This document shows positions 1 through 6,188 of a stretch of DNA of 8,711 bases, in pieces. The stretch lies in NCBI GenBank assembly GCA_014380825.1, contig JACMJD010000707.1, forward strand, positions 1 through 8,711, read 5' to 3'. The notes under the pieces were generated by a model. That model did no database searches. It was not told the origin of the DNA and saw nothing but the letters and a program-made list of their open reading frames with translations. This stretch comes from Phycisphaerae bacterium. GTDB lineage: Bacteria; Planctomycetota; Phycisphaerae; Tepidisphaerales; Tepidisphaeraceae. Positions within the stretch are counted from its first letter, which is position 1; the number at the start of each line of letters is the position of its first letter. The translations under genes and the position numbers were made by a program.

Positions 1-6
1 AGCGAT

Positions 7-88
7 GTCATCCTGAACGAAGTGAAGGATCTCGGGAGGCCAAGTGCGTTCGGCTCCCGAGATCCTTCACGAGTAAGTTCAGGATGAC
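7..88. repeat. Large two-part inverted repeat (interspersed palindrome type)
   Basis: Seen directly: the 12-nt arm GTCATCCTGAAC (7-18) is exactly complementary to GTTCAGGATGAC (77-88). Inside it, the 17-nt arm at 22-38 (GTGAAGGATCTCGGGAG) is exactly complementary to 54-70. An asymmetric internal loop (19-21 against 71-76) separates the stems, which give 29 perfect base pairs around a 15-nt loop. It ends 10 nt beyond the stop codon of the minus-strand protease, so it would sit in the 3' end of that transcript. There is no adjacent T-run, so it is not a classic intrinsic terminator. From memory, sequences starting GTCATCCTGA are common dispersed palindromes in several soil and aquatic phyla; I could not verify that here. 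Confidence 0.8.
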
Positions 89-98
89 GACGGCGTTG

Positions 99-1166
99 TT
101 ACTTCCTCGCCGGCGATTCTTCCGGGCGGATCGTGAAATCGAAGCGCTCGTATCGTCGCAGCACGGTCAGCTTCGCTTCCTGGCCGACGACTTCATCCGT
201 GAACAGGCGATGCAGATCGTCGATGTCGGCGATCGGTTTACCGTCGAAGGCGACGATGATGTCGCCGTCTTCGATGCCGGCGCGGGCGGCCGGGCTGTTC
301 GGTTCGATCTCGTTGACCAGCACACCGCTCTTTGTTTCCAGTTGGTAGAAGCGAACCAATCGCGTGTGGATCGGCACGTTCTGCCCGGCCACGCCGATAT
401 AGGCGCGACGAATCTTGCCGTCGCGGATCAGTCGACTCGCGACGAACTGCGCCGTGTTCGACGGGATCGCGAAGCACAAACCTTGCGCGGGCAGAATGAC
501 GGCAGTGTTCACGCCGATCACTTCGCCGTGCGAATTCACGAGCGGGCCACCGCTGTTGCCGGGGTTGAGGGCGGCATCGGTTTGAAGGACGTTGTCCATC
601 AGTCGCCCGGTGTAAGAGCGGAAGCTCCGGCCCATCGCGCTGACCACGCCGGCGGTCACCGTCGCGTGGAAGCCGTATGGATTTCCGATTGCGACGACGA
701 GCTGGCCGACTTGCAGCCTGCTCGAATCGCCAAGGATTGCCGGCACGAGATTGGCCGCGTGAATACGAATGACGGCCAGATCGGTGTCCGGGTCATCGCC
801 CACGAGCGTCGCATCGTGCGATGCCCCATCGGCCAGCGTGACCTCGATCTTCTTCGCGCCATGCACGACGTGGCTGTTCGTCAGGATCAGCCCGTCAGGC
901 GTGAAGACGAACCCGGACCCACTGCCGCCGCCTTTGTGCGGGCGGCCATCGGGACCTCGAACAACAGCGTCCTTGTCGACGTCGATCTTGACCACGGACG
1001 GCCCGACCCGGCGCACGACATGCGTGACCGCGGTCGAATAGGCGTCCAGCAATTCCGCATCCGTCGGCGGAACAGGCTCGGCCGGCGCTTGCGGATCAAG
1101 CTCGGGCGAGACGTGAGGCGTAGCGTCTGGCAAAACGTCAGAAACGAATTTGAATGTGTTTCCCAT
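99..1166 (-). CDS. HtrA/DegP-like trypsin-family serine protease, one PDZ domain, no signal peptide
   Basis: A 355-residue S1C-family (HtrA/Deg) protease that should cleave misfolded or specific substrate proteins. The catalytic triad is visible: His99 in TNSHVV, Asp129 in DTDLAVI and Ser205 in the GNSGGPL motif. The protease domain spans about residues 43-250. A single PDZ domain follows at about 255-345, with the typical segment SPAARAGIEDGDIIVAFDG. Length fits one-PDZ DegS/HhoA-type members. Residues 1-40 are a Pro/Asp-rich linker. There is no hydrophobic N-terminal stretch, and an in-frame TAA at 1176-1178, only three codons upstream of the ATG, excludes a longer N-terminus. The protein is therefore predicted cytoplasmic, which is unusual for a family that normally acts in the envelope. 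No clear Shine-Dalgarno precedes the ATG. A weak TTCACT/TAATAT promoter (16-nt spacing) ends 6 nt before it, so the mRNA may be nearly leaderless. The gene is divergent from the HxlR regulator, which may control it. Family assignment is secure; substrate unknown. Confidence 0.93.
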   Translation of the reverse strand: MGNTFKFVSDVLPDATPHVSPELDPQAPAEPVPPTDAELLDAYSTAVTHVVRRVGPSVVKIDVDKDAVVRGPDGRPHKGGGSGSGFVFTPDGLILTNSHVVHGAKKIEVTLADGASHDATLVGDDPDTDLAVIRIHAANLVPAILGDSSRLQVGQLVVAIGNPYGFHATVTAGVVSAMGRSFRSYTGRLMDNVLQTDAALNPGNSGGPLVNSHGEVIGVNTAVILPAQGLCFAIPSNTAQFVASRLIRDGKIRRAYIGVAGQNVPIHTRLVRFYQLETKSGVLVNEIEPNSPAARAGIEDGDIIVAFDGKPIADIDDLHRLFTDEVVGQEAKLTVLRRYERFDFTIRPEESPARK

Positions 1167-1197
1167 GAAACAATATTAGGCATCGGTTTTCAATAGT

Positions 1198-1226
1198 GAA
1201 GTACCTGTGGCTTTGGGCTATACTTC
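1198..1226. promoter_or_regulatory. Candidate HxlR-type operator and overlapping -10 in the divergent intergenic region
   Basis: GAAGTA at 1198-1203 is exactly inverted as TACTTC at 1221-1226, with a 17-nt spacer. The half-sites are about two helical turns apart, as expected for a dimer of winged-helix subunits. The right half-site overlaps TATACT (1219-1224), a plausible -10 for the regulator gene that starts at 1240. The left half-site lies just upstream of the protease promoter region on the other strand. Inference: the HxlR protein binds here and represses itself and perhaps the protease. No strong -35 hexamer is visible, so the promoter call is weak. Confidence 0.35.
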
Positions 1227-1239
1227 CCAATTGGAAACC

Positions 1240-1572
1240 ATGAAGAGATACGCAATCGTGCATATTCGAACCGGATGCCCCGCCGAGATGACCCTCGCCG
1301 TGATCAACGGCACTTGGAAGGTGCCGATCCTGTTTCACCTGGCAAAGCAGACTCGGCGGTTCAGCGAACTGCGGCGCGACGTGCAGGGCGTGTCGCAGAA
1401 AGTGCTCACGCAGCAGCTTCGAGAGATGGAGCGGGACGGAATTGTGCATCGGAAAGTCTATGCACAGGTGCCGCCAAAGGTGGAGTATTCGCTGACGGTC
1501 ACGGGGAAGTCGCTGTTGCCGGTGGTGAAGGTGATGTGCCGGTGGGGAGAGACGCGGGGCAGGCGCGGATGA
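1240..1572 (+). CDS. HxlR-family winged-helix transcriptional regulator
   Basis: A 110-residue DNA-binding protein of the HxlR family, a MarR-related group of small dimeric winged-helix regulators often responding to redox or electrophile stress. The family signature covers the whole chain: GCPAEMTLAVINGTWK (12-27), the recognition-helix region FSELRRDVQGVSQKVLTQQL, then EMERDGIVHRKVY and VPPKVEYSLT for the wing, and a terminal LLPVVKVMCRWGE helix. Cys13 sits where HxlR proteins such as YodB carry their conserved sensing cysteine; a second cysteine, Cys100, is near the C-terminus. I chose ATG 1240 because family homology begins close to it and GGAA lies just upstream. A GTG at 1207 is in frame but would place the start inside the candidate operator. 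The gene is divergent from the protease and convergent with the FHA gene. The ligand is not evident. Confidence 0.9.
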   Translation: MKRYAIVHIRTGCPAEMTLAVINGTWKVPILFHLAKQTRRFSELRRDVQGVSQKVLTQQLREMERDGIVHRKVYAQVPPKVEYSLTVTGKSLLPVVKVMCRWGETRGRRG

Positions 1573-1648
1573 TGGGACGCGCGGTCAATGCAATGTCATC
1601 CAGAGCTCGTGTGGTTTGGTGGTCTTGATCGGATTGCGGTGGCGTTCT
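1573..1648. other. Short convergent intergenic region, no clear terminator
   Basis: These 76 bases separate the 3' ends of the HxlR gene (plus strand) and the FHA gene (minus strand). A bidirectional terminator would be expected, but I see no strong GC-rich stem followed by a T-run on either strand. Confidence 0.5.
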
Positions 1649-2239
1649 TTACGCTTGATCCGCCGAATGCAGATCTTCCCCGCTAGCACTGTTGCCTGCC
1701 AGGTCGACCATCATGCTGTCGCTGGCGAGCTTGGAGTCGTCGATTGCGGGCAGGGCGCCGGAGCCTTCGGCTTCGAGGACGGACATCGGATCGAACTCGC
1801 CATTGCCGTTGGCGCTGTCGTGGCTGCCGTTGCCGTTCGCAGTCTTGCTCGATTGCAACGTGACCTGTGAGTCCTCCGGATCACCCATCGGCGCTTCGGT
1901 GCGTCGACTACCCGCCGTCACGGGTTGAAGTTCTTCATCCACCGGCGTGCCGTCGATCTGCACGACGAACGCGACCGATCCGACTTGCAGCGTGTCGCCG
2001 GGTGATAGCTCGCACGATTGCACGCGCTCACCGTTGTGGAATGTGCCGTTAGAGCTGCCGAGGTCTTCGACCTTGAGCGTCTCGTCGTCCTTGATGATGC
2101 GGCAATGCTTTCGCGAGATCTCGCCAAGCGGGATGCGGAAATCGCAATCCTCGCGCCGGCCGACTACCGTGACGTCGCGCGTGATCGAGAAGCTTCGGCG
2201 TTCGCCTTCGCCGCGAAACATCACCAGCACGACCTGCAT
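1649..2239 (-). CDS. FHA-domain protein (phosphothreonine-binding module) with disordered C-terminal tail
   Basis: A 196-residue protein with an N-terminal forkhead-associated domain (about 3-95), which binds phosphothreonine peptides and usually works with Ser/Thr kinases. Key FHA residues are present: Gly27-Arg28 in VVGRRED, Ser42-Arg43-x-His45 in ISRKHCR, and the LGSSNGTFHNG loop (60-70) with Asn64-Gly65. After about residue 100 the chain is low complexity, rich in Ser, Asn, Gly, Asp and Glu (for example ANGNGSHDSANGNG), with no membrane segment, so it is probably soluble with a flexible tail. ATG 2239 is chosen over an ATG 21 codons upstream because GAGG lies 8 nt before it and FHA homology begins immediately. 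It is convergent with the HxlR gene and divergent from hemW. No kinase is encoded nearby, so its partner is unknown. Small stand-alone FHA proteins are common in Planctomycetota and Myxococcota. Confidence 0.9.
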   Translation of the reverse strand: MQVVLVMFRGEGERRSFSITRDVTVVGRREDCDFRIPLGEISRKHCRIIKDDETLKVEDLGSSNGTFHNGERVQSCELSPGDTLQVGSVAFVVQIDGTPVDEELQPVTAGSRRTEAPMGDPEDSQVTLQSSKTANGNGSHDSANGNGEFDPMSVLEAEGSGALPAIDDSKLASDSMMVDLAGNSASGEDLHSADQA

Positions 2240-2520
2240 TCGCTTGACCTCGACCGAAAGAGAAAACGGTGCGAGAAACGACTCCGGGAAACGCCGCCCC
2301 ACTCAATACCCAGCACAACTGTAGCCCGGACAAGCCGGCGTCGCACGAACCGGGGGCGGTTTCATGCGATGAGCCGCAAGTTTACACGGCTAAACGAGGT
2401 GCGGCAACCGCAAAAGGATTGTGACGAATCTAACGAATAAGCGCTTTCAAGCCGTTGGTGCATGCCGCGATCTAACCTCGCACGGACCTGTTCAGGGCTG
2501 TGCTGCTATCATCGGGCTAC
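2240..2520. promoter_or_regulatory. Divergent intergenic region between FHA gene and hemW
   Basis: These 281 bases hold no credible gene and should contain promoters for both neighbours. The hemW-proximal end carries TGCTATCAT at 2504-2512, an extended -10 matching five of six hexamer bases. It ends only 8 nt before the hemW ATG, implying a leaderless or nearly leaderless transcript; no good -35 accompanies it. At 2324-2354 a short CCCGG...CCGGG dyad is visible but unremarkable. I cannot place the FHA promoter. Confidence 0.35.
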
Positions 2521-3747
2521 ATGACGATTTCGCTGGCAACCGTTCAACCCGATCGACGCGCTAACGCCGCGCCGCTTCGTCCTTCGGATCTGCCGCGCCA
2601 GCTCGTCGATGCGCTGTACGTCCACATCCCATTCTGCTTCCACAAGTGCCACTATTGCGACTTCTACTCGATCACGCGACAGGGTCCCGATCGCATGGCG
2701 CGTTTCACCGATCTGATCCTGCGCGAAGCCGAGATGTGGACGCGCTCGGATGCCCCGCCGCTGCGACCGCGGACGATCTTCTTTGGCGGCGGCACGCCGA
2801 CATTGTTGCCGATCGACGAGATGCGACGCCTCATCGCCGGGCTGCGCGAGCGCATCGATTTCTCGGACGTCGACGAATTCACCAGCGAAGCGAACCCGGC
2901 CACCGTGTCGCTTGAGTATTGCCGGATGCTGCGAGAATCCGGCGTCGATCGAATGAGCTTCGGCGCGCAAAGTTTCGATCGAGCCGAACTGGCCACACTT
3001 GAACGGCATCATAATCCAGACGACGTTCCGGTGAGTGTTGAGCTGGCCCGAAAGGCTGGATTCGAACGACTGAACATCGATCTGATTTACGCTATTCCGG
3101 GCCAGGATCTGGCGTCGTGGTCGCGCACGCTGGAGACGGCGTTGCAGCTCAATCTCAAGCACCTTTCGTGTTATGGGCTGACGTTCGAGGCGAACACGCC
3201 GATCGCGGTGAAGAAGCGGTTGGGGACGATGATTCCCGCGAAGGATGAAGTCGAGCTGGAGATGTTATGGCATGCGCGTAACAGGCTCACTGAAGTAAGC
3301 CTGCCGCCGTACGAGATCAGCAACTACGCCGCCCCTGGCGAAGAGTGTCGCCACAACCTGCATTACTGGACGGGCGGCAGCTACGTCGGGCTGGGGCCCA
3401 GTGCGGCGTCGCATGTGCATGGAACTCGGTTCAAGAATCGGCCGCACCTCGGAGAGTGGGAACGCGCGATCGAGTTGAACGAATTGCCCGCCACCGATGT
3501 CGAAGTGCTATCGCCCGTTCAACGCGCCGGCGAGCTCGCGATGTTGACGCTCCGACTCACGCGCGGGTTAAAATTTGACGACTTTGCCGGTCGCACCGGC
3601 CACGACGCGCGTACACTGTTCGTCGAACAGATCTCGCAACTGTCTCGCCAGAAATTGCTGCACCTGGACGAACATCACATTTCGCTCAGCGAGAGCGGAA
3701 TTAACGTCGCCGACGCGGTCGCGGCGGAGTTCGTTCAGCTCGCGTAG
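2521..3747 (+). CDS. hemW: HemW-type radical SAM haem chaperone (coproporphyrinogen III oxidase-like)
   Basis: A 408-residue radical SAM protein. The iron-sulfur motif CFHKCHYC (Cys39, Cys43, Cys46) follows YVHIPF and ends CDF rather than CxC, the feature separating HemW from true oxygen-independent coproporphyrinogen oxidase HemN. FFGGGTPTLL (87-96) is the SAM-binding GGGTP motif. GVDRMSFGAQSF, LNIDLIYAIPGQ, SCYGLTFEANTP, YEISNYA (264-270) and CRHNLHYW (276 on) are all typical of the family, and the last part is the HemN C-terminal domain. Length is normal (about 380-410). Known family role: HemW binds haem and delivers it to respiratory targets, and lacks CPO activity; members were often misannotated as HemN. 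ATG 2521 is preferred; a GTG at 2500 is in frame but precedes the candidate -10 and adds only seven unconserved residues. It appears monocistronic. Confidence 0.93.
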   Translation: MTISLATVQPDRRANAAPLRPSDLPRQLVDALYVHIPFCFHKCHYCDFYSITRQGPDRMARFTDLILREAEMWTRSDAPPLRPRTIFFGGGTPTLLPIDEMRRLIAGLRERIDFSDVDEFTSEANPATVSLEYCRMLRESGVDRMSFGAQSFDRAELATLERHHNPDDVPVSVELARKAGFERLNIDLIYAIPGQDLASWSRTLETALQLNLKHLSCYGLTFEANTPIAVKKRLGTMIPAKDEVELEMLWHARNRLTEVSLPPYEISNYAAPGEECRHNLHYWTGGSYVGLGPSAASHVHGTRFKNRPHLGEWERAIELNELPATDVEVLSPVQRAGELAMLTLRLTRGLKFDDFAGRTGHDARTLFVEQISQLSRQKLLHLDEHHISLSESGINVADAVAAEFVQLA

Positions 3748-3999
3748 CTCGATCCAAATCAATTCGTTCATCGCGCGCGATCCGTCTAAACGTGCTGCGC
3801 GTCACCGCCGATACCTTCAACAGGAGACGGGAGCAGGACTGTCGCGGGCGATTTTATCCGCCACACGTCCGAAAGATCTCCCGACTTGCCCGAACGGTTT
3901 GCCCGATCGGCAAGTGAATCGTAGTTCAGTGTCGGCGGCGGATGCGCGCAACCACGCGTACAGCGCCATGTGTGCGACACGCAGGGAGATGGAGAGAAG
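3748..3999. promoter_or_regulatory. Intergenic region upstream of the pil operon with tandem 13-bp repeat and dyad
   Basis: No gene is visible in these 252 bases. TTGCCCGAACGG (3886-3897) is repeated 13 bp later as TTGCCCGATCGG (3899-3910), 11 of 12 matching. The same stretch is bounded by a 7-bp inverted repeat, ACTTGCC (3884-3890) and GGCAAGT (3909-3915). These lie 85-115 bp upstream of pilM and could be a regulator site or a transcript hairpin. ATCGCGCGCGAT at 3770-3781 is a perfect 12-nt palindrome just after hemW but lacks a T-run. The 3' end carries GGAGAG at 3991-3996, the pilM ribosome-binding site. No convincing sigma-70 or sigma-54 promoter could be assigned. Confidence 0.4.
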
Positions 4000-5367
4000 A
4001 TGCTTGGTTTTGTCCAGAACTGGTTCGCGCCTCGCGCCAATGCAATCGGCGTGGATTTCGGCAGCGACTGCCTGCGCTTAGCGCAGGTTCAGTTCAACGG
4101 CAGCGAGCACAAGCTGATCGCCGCCGCCAGCGCCGACGTCCCGCAGCACATCCGGCAGAATGCCGCCGCACGCATTCAGTTCTTCATCGAGACGACGCGC
4201 GAGCTGCTGGTGCAGGGAAACTTCCGCGGGCGCGAAGCGATTCTCGCGTTGCCCGCGGCGTCGATGTTCATCCAGCATCTGCGCATCGCGAAGATGAACG
4301 AAGAGGAGACGAAGAAGGCGCTGCCATGGGAAGCCCGCGGAAAGCTGCCGATCGATCCTTCCCAGGCGCTGCTGCGGCATCTGATCGCCGGCGAGGTGTA
4401 TCAGGACCAGGAACCGAAAAACGAAGTGATCGTGATGGCTGCCGCGCGCGAGTTCATCAATGGACTGCTCGCCGCCGCCGCGAAAGCAAAGCTCGACGTG
4501 ATCGGGATGAACGTCGAACCCAAGGCTCTGGTGGACTGCTTCACGCACGTTTACCGCCGCAAGAGCGACGCGGACGTGACGAGTTGCTACGTCGACATCG
4601 GCTGCGTCGGTACGCGAGCGATCATCGCCCGCGGGCAGCAGATTTTCTTCGCCCGCTCGGTTCCGATCGGCGGCGACCACTTCAGCCGCGCGGTTGCCCA
4701 CGCCATGCGCATCAGCTTGGAAGAAGCGAAGCTGCTTCGCATCCGGCTGTGCGCCGCGACGCCCGCGATGGACGAGAATCGACAGAAAAATTCAATCCGC
4801 GAGGGCGGCGACGGCGCGATTGCGTCGGCAGCGCCCACCGCGGATTCAAGCTTCGCGCTCCTGGATGCAGGATTGCGCGCTTCATCCAATGGCGAGGCCG
4901 CTTCAGCGGCCGTGTCTTCCGGAACGGGACGCATGTCCCAGGGAGAAAATGCCACGTCCGCTGAAGCGGACTCGCCATCTAAGAATGGGTCTTCAACCCA
5001 CGACTCATCGCGCCAAGTCGAACAGGCTTGCCTCGAGCCGCTGACCAAGCTCGTCGAAGAGCTTGATCTATGCCGCCGTTATTACGAGGCAACGTTCCCC
5101 AACAAACCCGTCGATCGGCTGGTCTTCGTCGGCGGCGAGGCGCGGCAGCGCTCACTCTGCCAGCACGTCGCGCGCGAGCTGGGCATCGCCGCGCAGCTCG
5201 GCGATCCGCTCGTGCGCATGGGGCGGATTAGCGACATCGGAATCGAATCCGGCATCGATCGTCGTCAGCCGCAGCCGTCCTGGGCAGTTGCCCTGGGTCT
5301 GAGCCTGGGCCCGACCCTGCCAAGCCTGAATGAAGTCAGTCCGAGCCGAAACGAAGTGCGTGCATAA
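4000..5367 (+). CDS. pilM: PilM, actin-like cytoplasmic protein of the type IV pilus alignment complex, with a structured in-frame insert
   Basis: A 455-residue PilM-family actin-fold ATPase homologue; PilM lines the cytoplasmic face of the pilus machine and binds the N-terminal peptide of PilN. Actin-fold landmarks: IGVDFGSDCLRLAQV (16-30, phosphate 1), CYVDIGCVGTRAIIARG (196-212, phosphate 2), VPIGGDHFSRAVAHAM (221-236), EEAKLLRIRL (241-250), and VFVGGEARQRSL (375-386, adenosine-binding loop). The chain then resumes the normal ending LGDPL...WAVALGLSLG. ATG 4000 is chosen because GGAGAG precedes it by 3 nt and homology begins there; a GTG at 3970 is also in frame. The family is usually about 350-390 residues. 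The excess lies between residues about 260 and 340, a Ser/Ala/Gly-rich segment encoded by a chain of hairpins (see separate repeat). Without that block the protein would be about 387 residues. It is first gene of the operon, 13 nt ahead of pilN. Confidence 0.93.
   Translation: MLGFVQNWFAPRANAIGVDFGSDCLRLAQVQFNGSEHKLIAAASADVPQHIRQNAAARIQFFIETTRELLVQGNFRGREAILALPAASMFIQHLRIAKMNEEETKKALPWEARGKLPIDPSQALLRHLIAGEVYQDQEPKNEVIVMAAAREFINGLLAAAAKAKLDVIGMNVEPKALVDCFTHVYRRKSDADVTSCYVDIGCVGTRAIIARGQQIFFARSVPIGGDHFSRAVAHAMRISLEEAKLLRIRLCAATPAMDENRQKNSIREGGDGAIASAAPTADSSFALLDAGLRASSNGEAASAAVSSGTGRMSQGENATSAEADSPSKNGSSTHDSSRQVEQACLEPLTKLVEELDLCRRYYEATFPNKPVDRLVFVGGEARQRSLCQHVARELGIAAQLGDPLVRMGRISDIGIESGIDRRQPQPSWAVALGLSLGPTLPSLNEVSPSRNEVRA
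4795..5000. repeat. Chain of palindromic elements inserted in frame within pilM
   Basis: Seen directly, in order. First, a nested hairpin at 4795-4845: ATCCGCG/CGCGGAT, then GGGCG/CGCCC, then CGACG/CGTCG. Second, a hairpin at 4854-4879: CGCGC plus TCCTG, loop GATG, CAGGA, tt, GCGCG, with weaker outer pairs back to 4842 and 4887. Third, a 90-nt cloverleaf at 4889-4978: ATGGCGAG pairs with CTCGCCAT and encloses GGCCGCTTCAGCGGCC (4896-4911), GGGACGCATGTCCC (4926-4939) and GTCCGCTGAAGCGGAC (4956-4971). Fourth, TGGGTcttcaACCCA at 4986-5000. The pilM frame runs through all of it without a stop (residues about 266-334). Inference: accreted interspersed repeats tolerated in a surface loop of PilM. 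Confidence 0.75.
4889..4978. repeat. Pair of inverted 25-nt palindromic copies with a compensatory substitution
   Basis: The 25-nt arm at 4889-4913 and the reverse complement of 4954-4978 match at 23 of 25 positions. The only two differences fall on bases paired with each other in the inner 7-bp hairpin: G4897-C4910 in the first copy corresponds to a T-A pair (bases 4970 and 4957) in the second. The 40 nt between them contain a 5-bp hairpin with a four-base loop (4926-4939). The unit is exactly 90 nt, 30 codons, so it does not shift the reading frame. Confidence 0.8.
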
Positions 5368-5380
5368 CGCGAGGTCTGCA

Positions 5381-6136
5381 ATGTCGTCACCAAATGAATT
5401 GAGCTTTCTCCCGGATGACTACCTCGAGCGCAAAGCGCAGCGGCGGACCAACGCCATCTGCGCTGGCCTGTTCCTCGTGACGCTGATCGCGATCGGATCG
5501 ACGTTCCATTTCAGCGAGCGCTCCAACCGCGATGTCGACAAGACCTATGACCTGAAGCTGAGAGAGTTCACCGCCGAAGCCAAGCGAATCCAGCAGGCGG
5601 AACAGATGCAGGAGAAGCAGCGCACGATGGCGCGCCAGGCAGAACTCGCAGCGTCGTTGCTGGAAAAGGTTCCGCGCAGTTTCATCCTGGCTGAAATCAC
5701 CAACGCGATGCCGCCGGGCGTTTCCTTGATGGATTTCGTGCTCGAATCGAAAAAGCGCAACCTGGCGCCGCCGCAGTCAACGGTCGGCGCAACCGCATTC
5801 GAGCAGCGCAAGGCTACCGAAGCACAGAAAAAGGCGAACGCCGCCGCCGCTGCTGCGAACCAGCAGATGGCGGAAATGAAACTGTATGACGTGGGCATGA
5901 AGTTGACCGGCATCGCCCCCACCGACGTGCAGGTGGCCCAGTTCATCCGCAAGCTCAATGGCTCGAAGCTGTTGAAAGATGTGAACATGGTCATCACTGA
6001 CGAGTTCACCCAGGACGGCGAGCCGATGCGCAAGTTCGTGGTCGAGTGCACGCTCGATCCGACCGCCGAAGTCCAGCCCGGCGAAAGCAGACCCGGCGAG
6101 AACAAGACGGCGGCGACGGAGATTCAGCCGAAGTAG
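5381..6136 (+). CDS. pilN: PilN-like inner-membrane protein of the type IV pilus alignment complex
   Basis: A 251-residue bitopic membrane protein. The cytoplasmic N-terminus reads NELSFLPDDYLERKAQRR, the expected counterpart of the PilN INLLP-type peptide that docks in PilM. One membrane segment lies at about 25-43 (ICAGLFLVTLIAIGS), followed by a coiled coil (about 50-95) and a ferredoxin-like periplasmic domain. The latter begins VPRSFILAEITNAMPPGVSLMDFVLES (97-123) and continues at MKLTGIAPTDVQVAQFIRKLNGSKLLKDVNMV (173-204). Between these core strands a Lys/Ala/Gln-rich helix (about 138-165, containing AAAAAANQQ) extends the domain. The tail is Pro/Glu/Lys-rich. ATG 5381 is chosen because GAGG sits 6 nt before it; upstream in-frame codons overlap pilM. 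Sequence and position between pilM and pilO agree. Confidence 0.88.
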   Translation: MSSPNELSFLPDDYLERKAQRRTNAICAGLFLVTLIAIGSTFHFSERSNRDVDKTYDLKLREFTAEAKRIQQAEQMQEKQRTMARQAELAASLLEKVPRSFILAEITNAMPPGVSLMDFVLESKKRNLAPPQSTVGATAFEQRKATEAQKKANAAAAAANQQMAEMKLYDVGMKLTGIAPTDVQVAQFIRKLNGSKLLKDVNMVITDEFTQDGEPMRKFVVECTLDPTAEVQPGESRPGENKTAATEIQPK

Positions 6137-6188
6137 TTCCGACGAATTGCCCCCGAACAACTGCATTGATCCGTAGAAGAGGTGAGTT

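Noticed and set aside
84..1196. A 370-codon open frame on the plus strand across the protease gene
   Set aside because: It is antisense to a protein with an intact HtrA triad and PDZ domain; its translation is Arg/Asp-rich with no recognisable motif, as expected from GC-rich antisense frames.
1594..1601. TGTCATCC near the end of the HxlR gene as a degraded copy of the palindrome at 7-88
   Set aside because: Only eight bases match and no complementary arm is nearby; chance similarity is likely.
2324..2354. CCCGG...CCGGG dyad in the FHA-hemW gap as an RNA or repeat element
   Set aside because: A 5-bp stem with a large loop in GC-rich DNA is expected by chance.
3770..3781. Perfect palindrome ATCGCGCGCGAT after hemW as a terminator
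   Set aside because: It is short, allows no normal hairpin loop and has no following T-run.
3909..3923. Sigma-54 promoter upstream of pilM
   Set aside because: GG is present, but the GC element at the required distance is missing.
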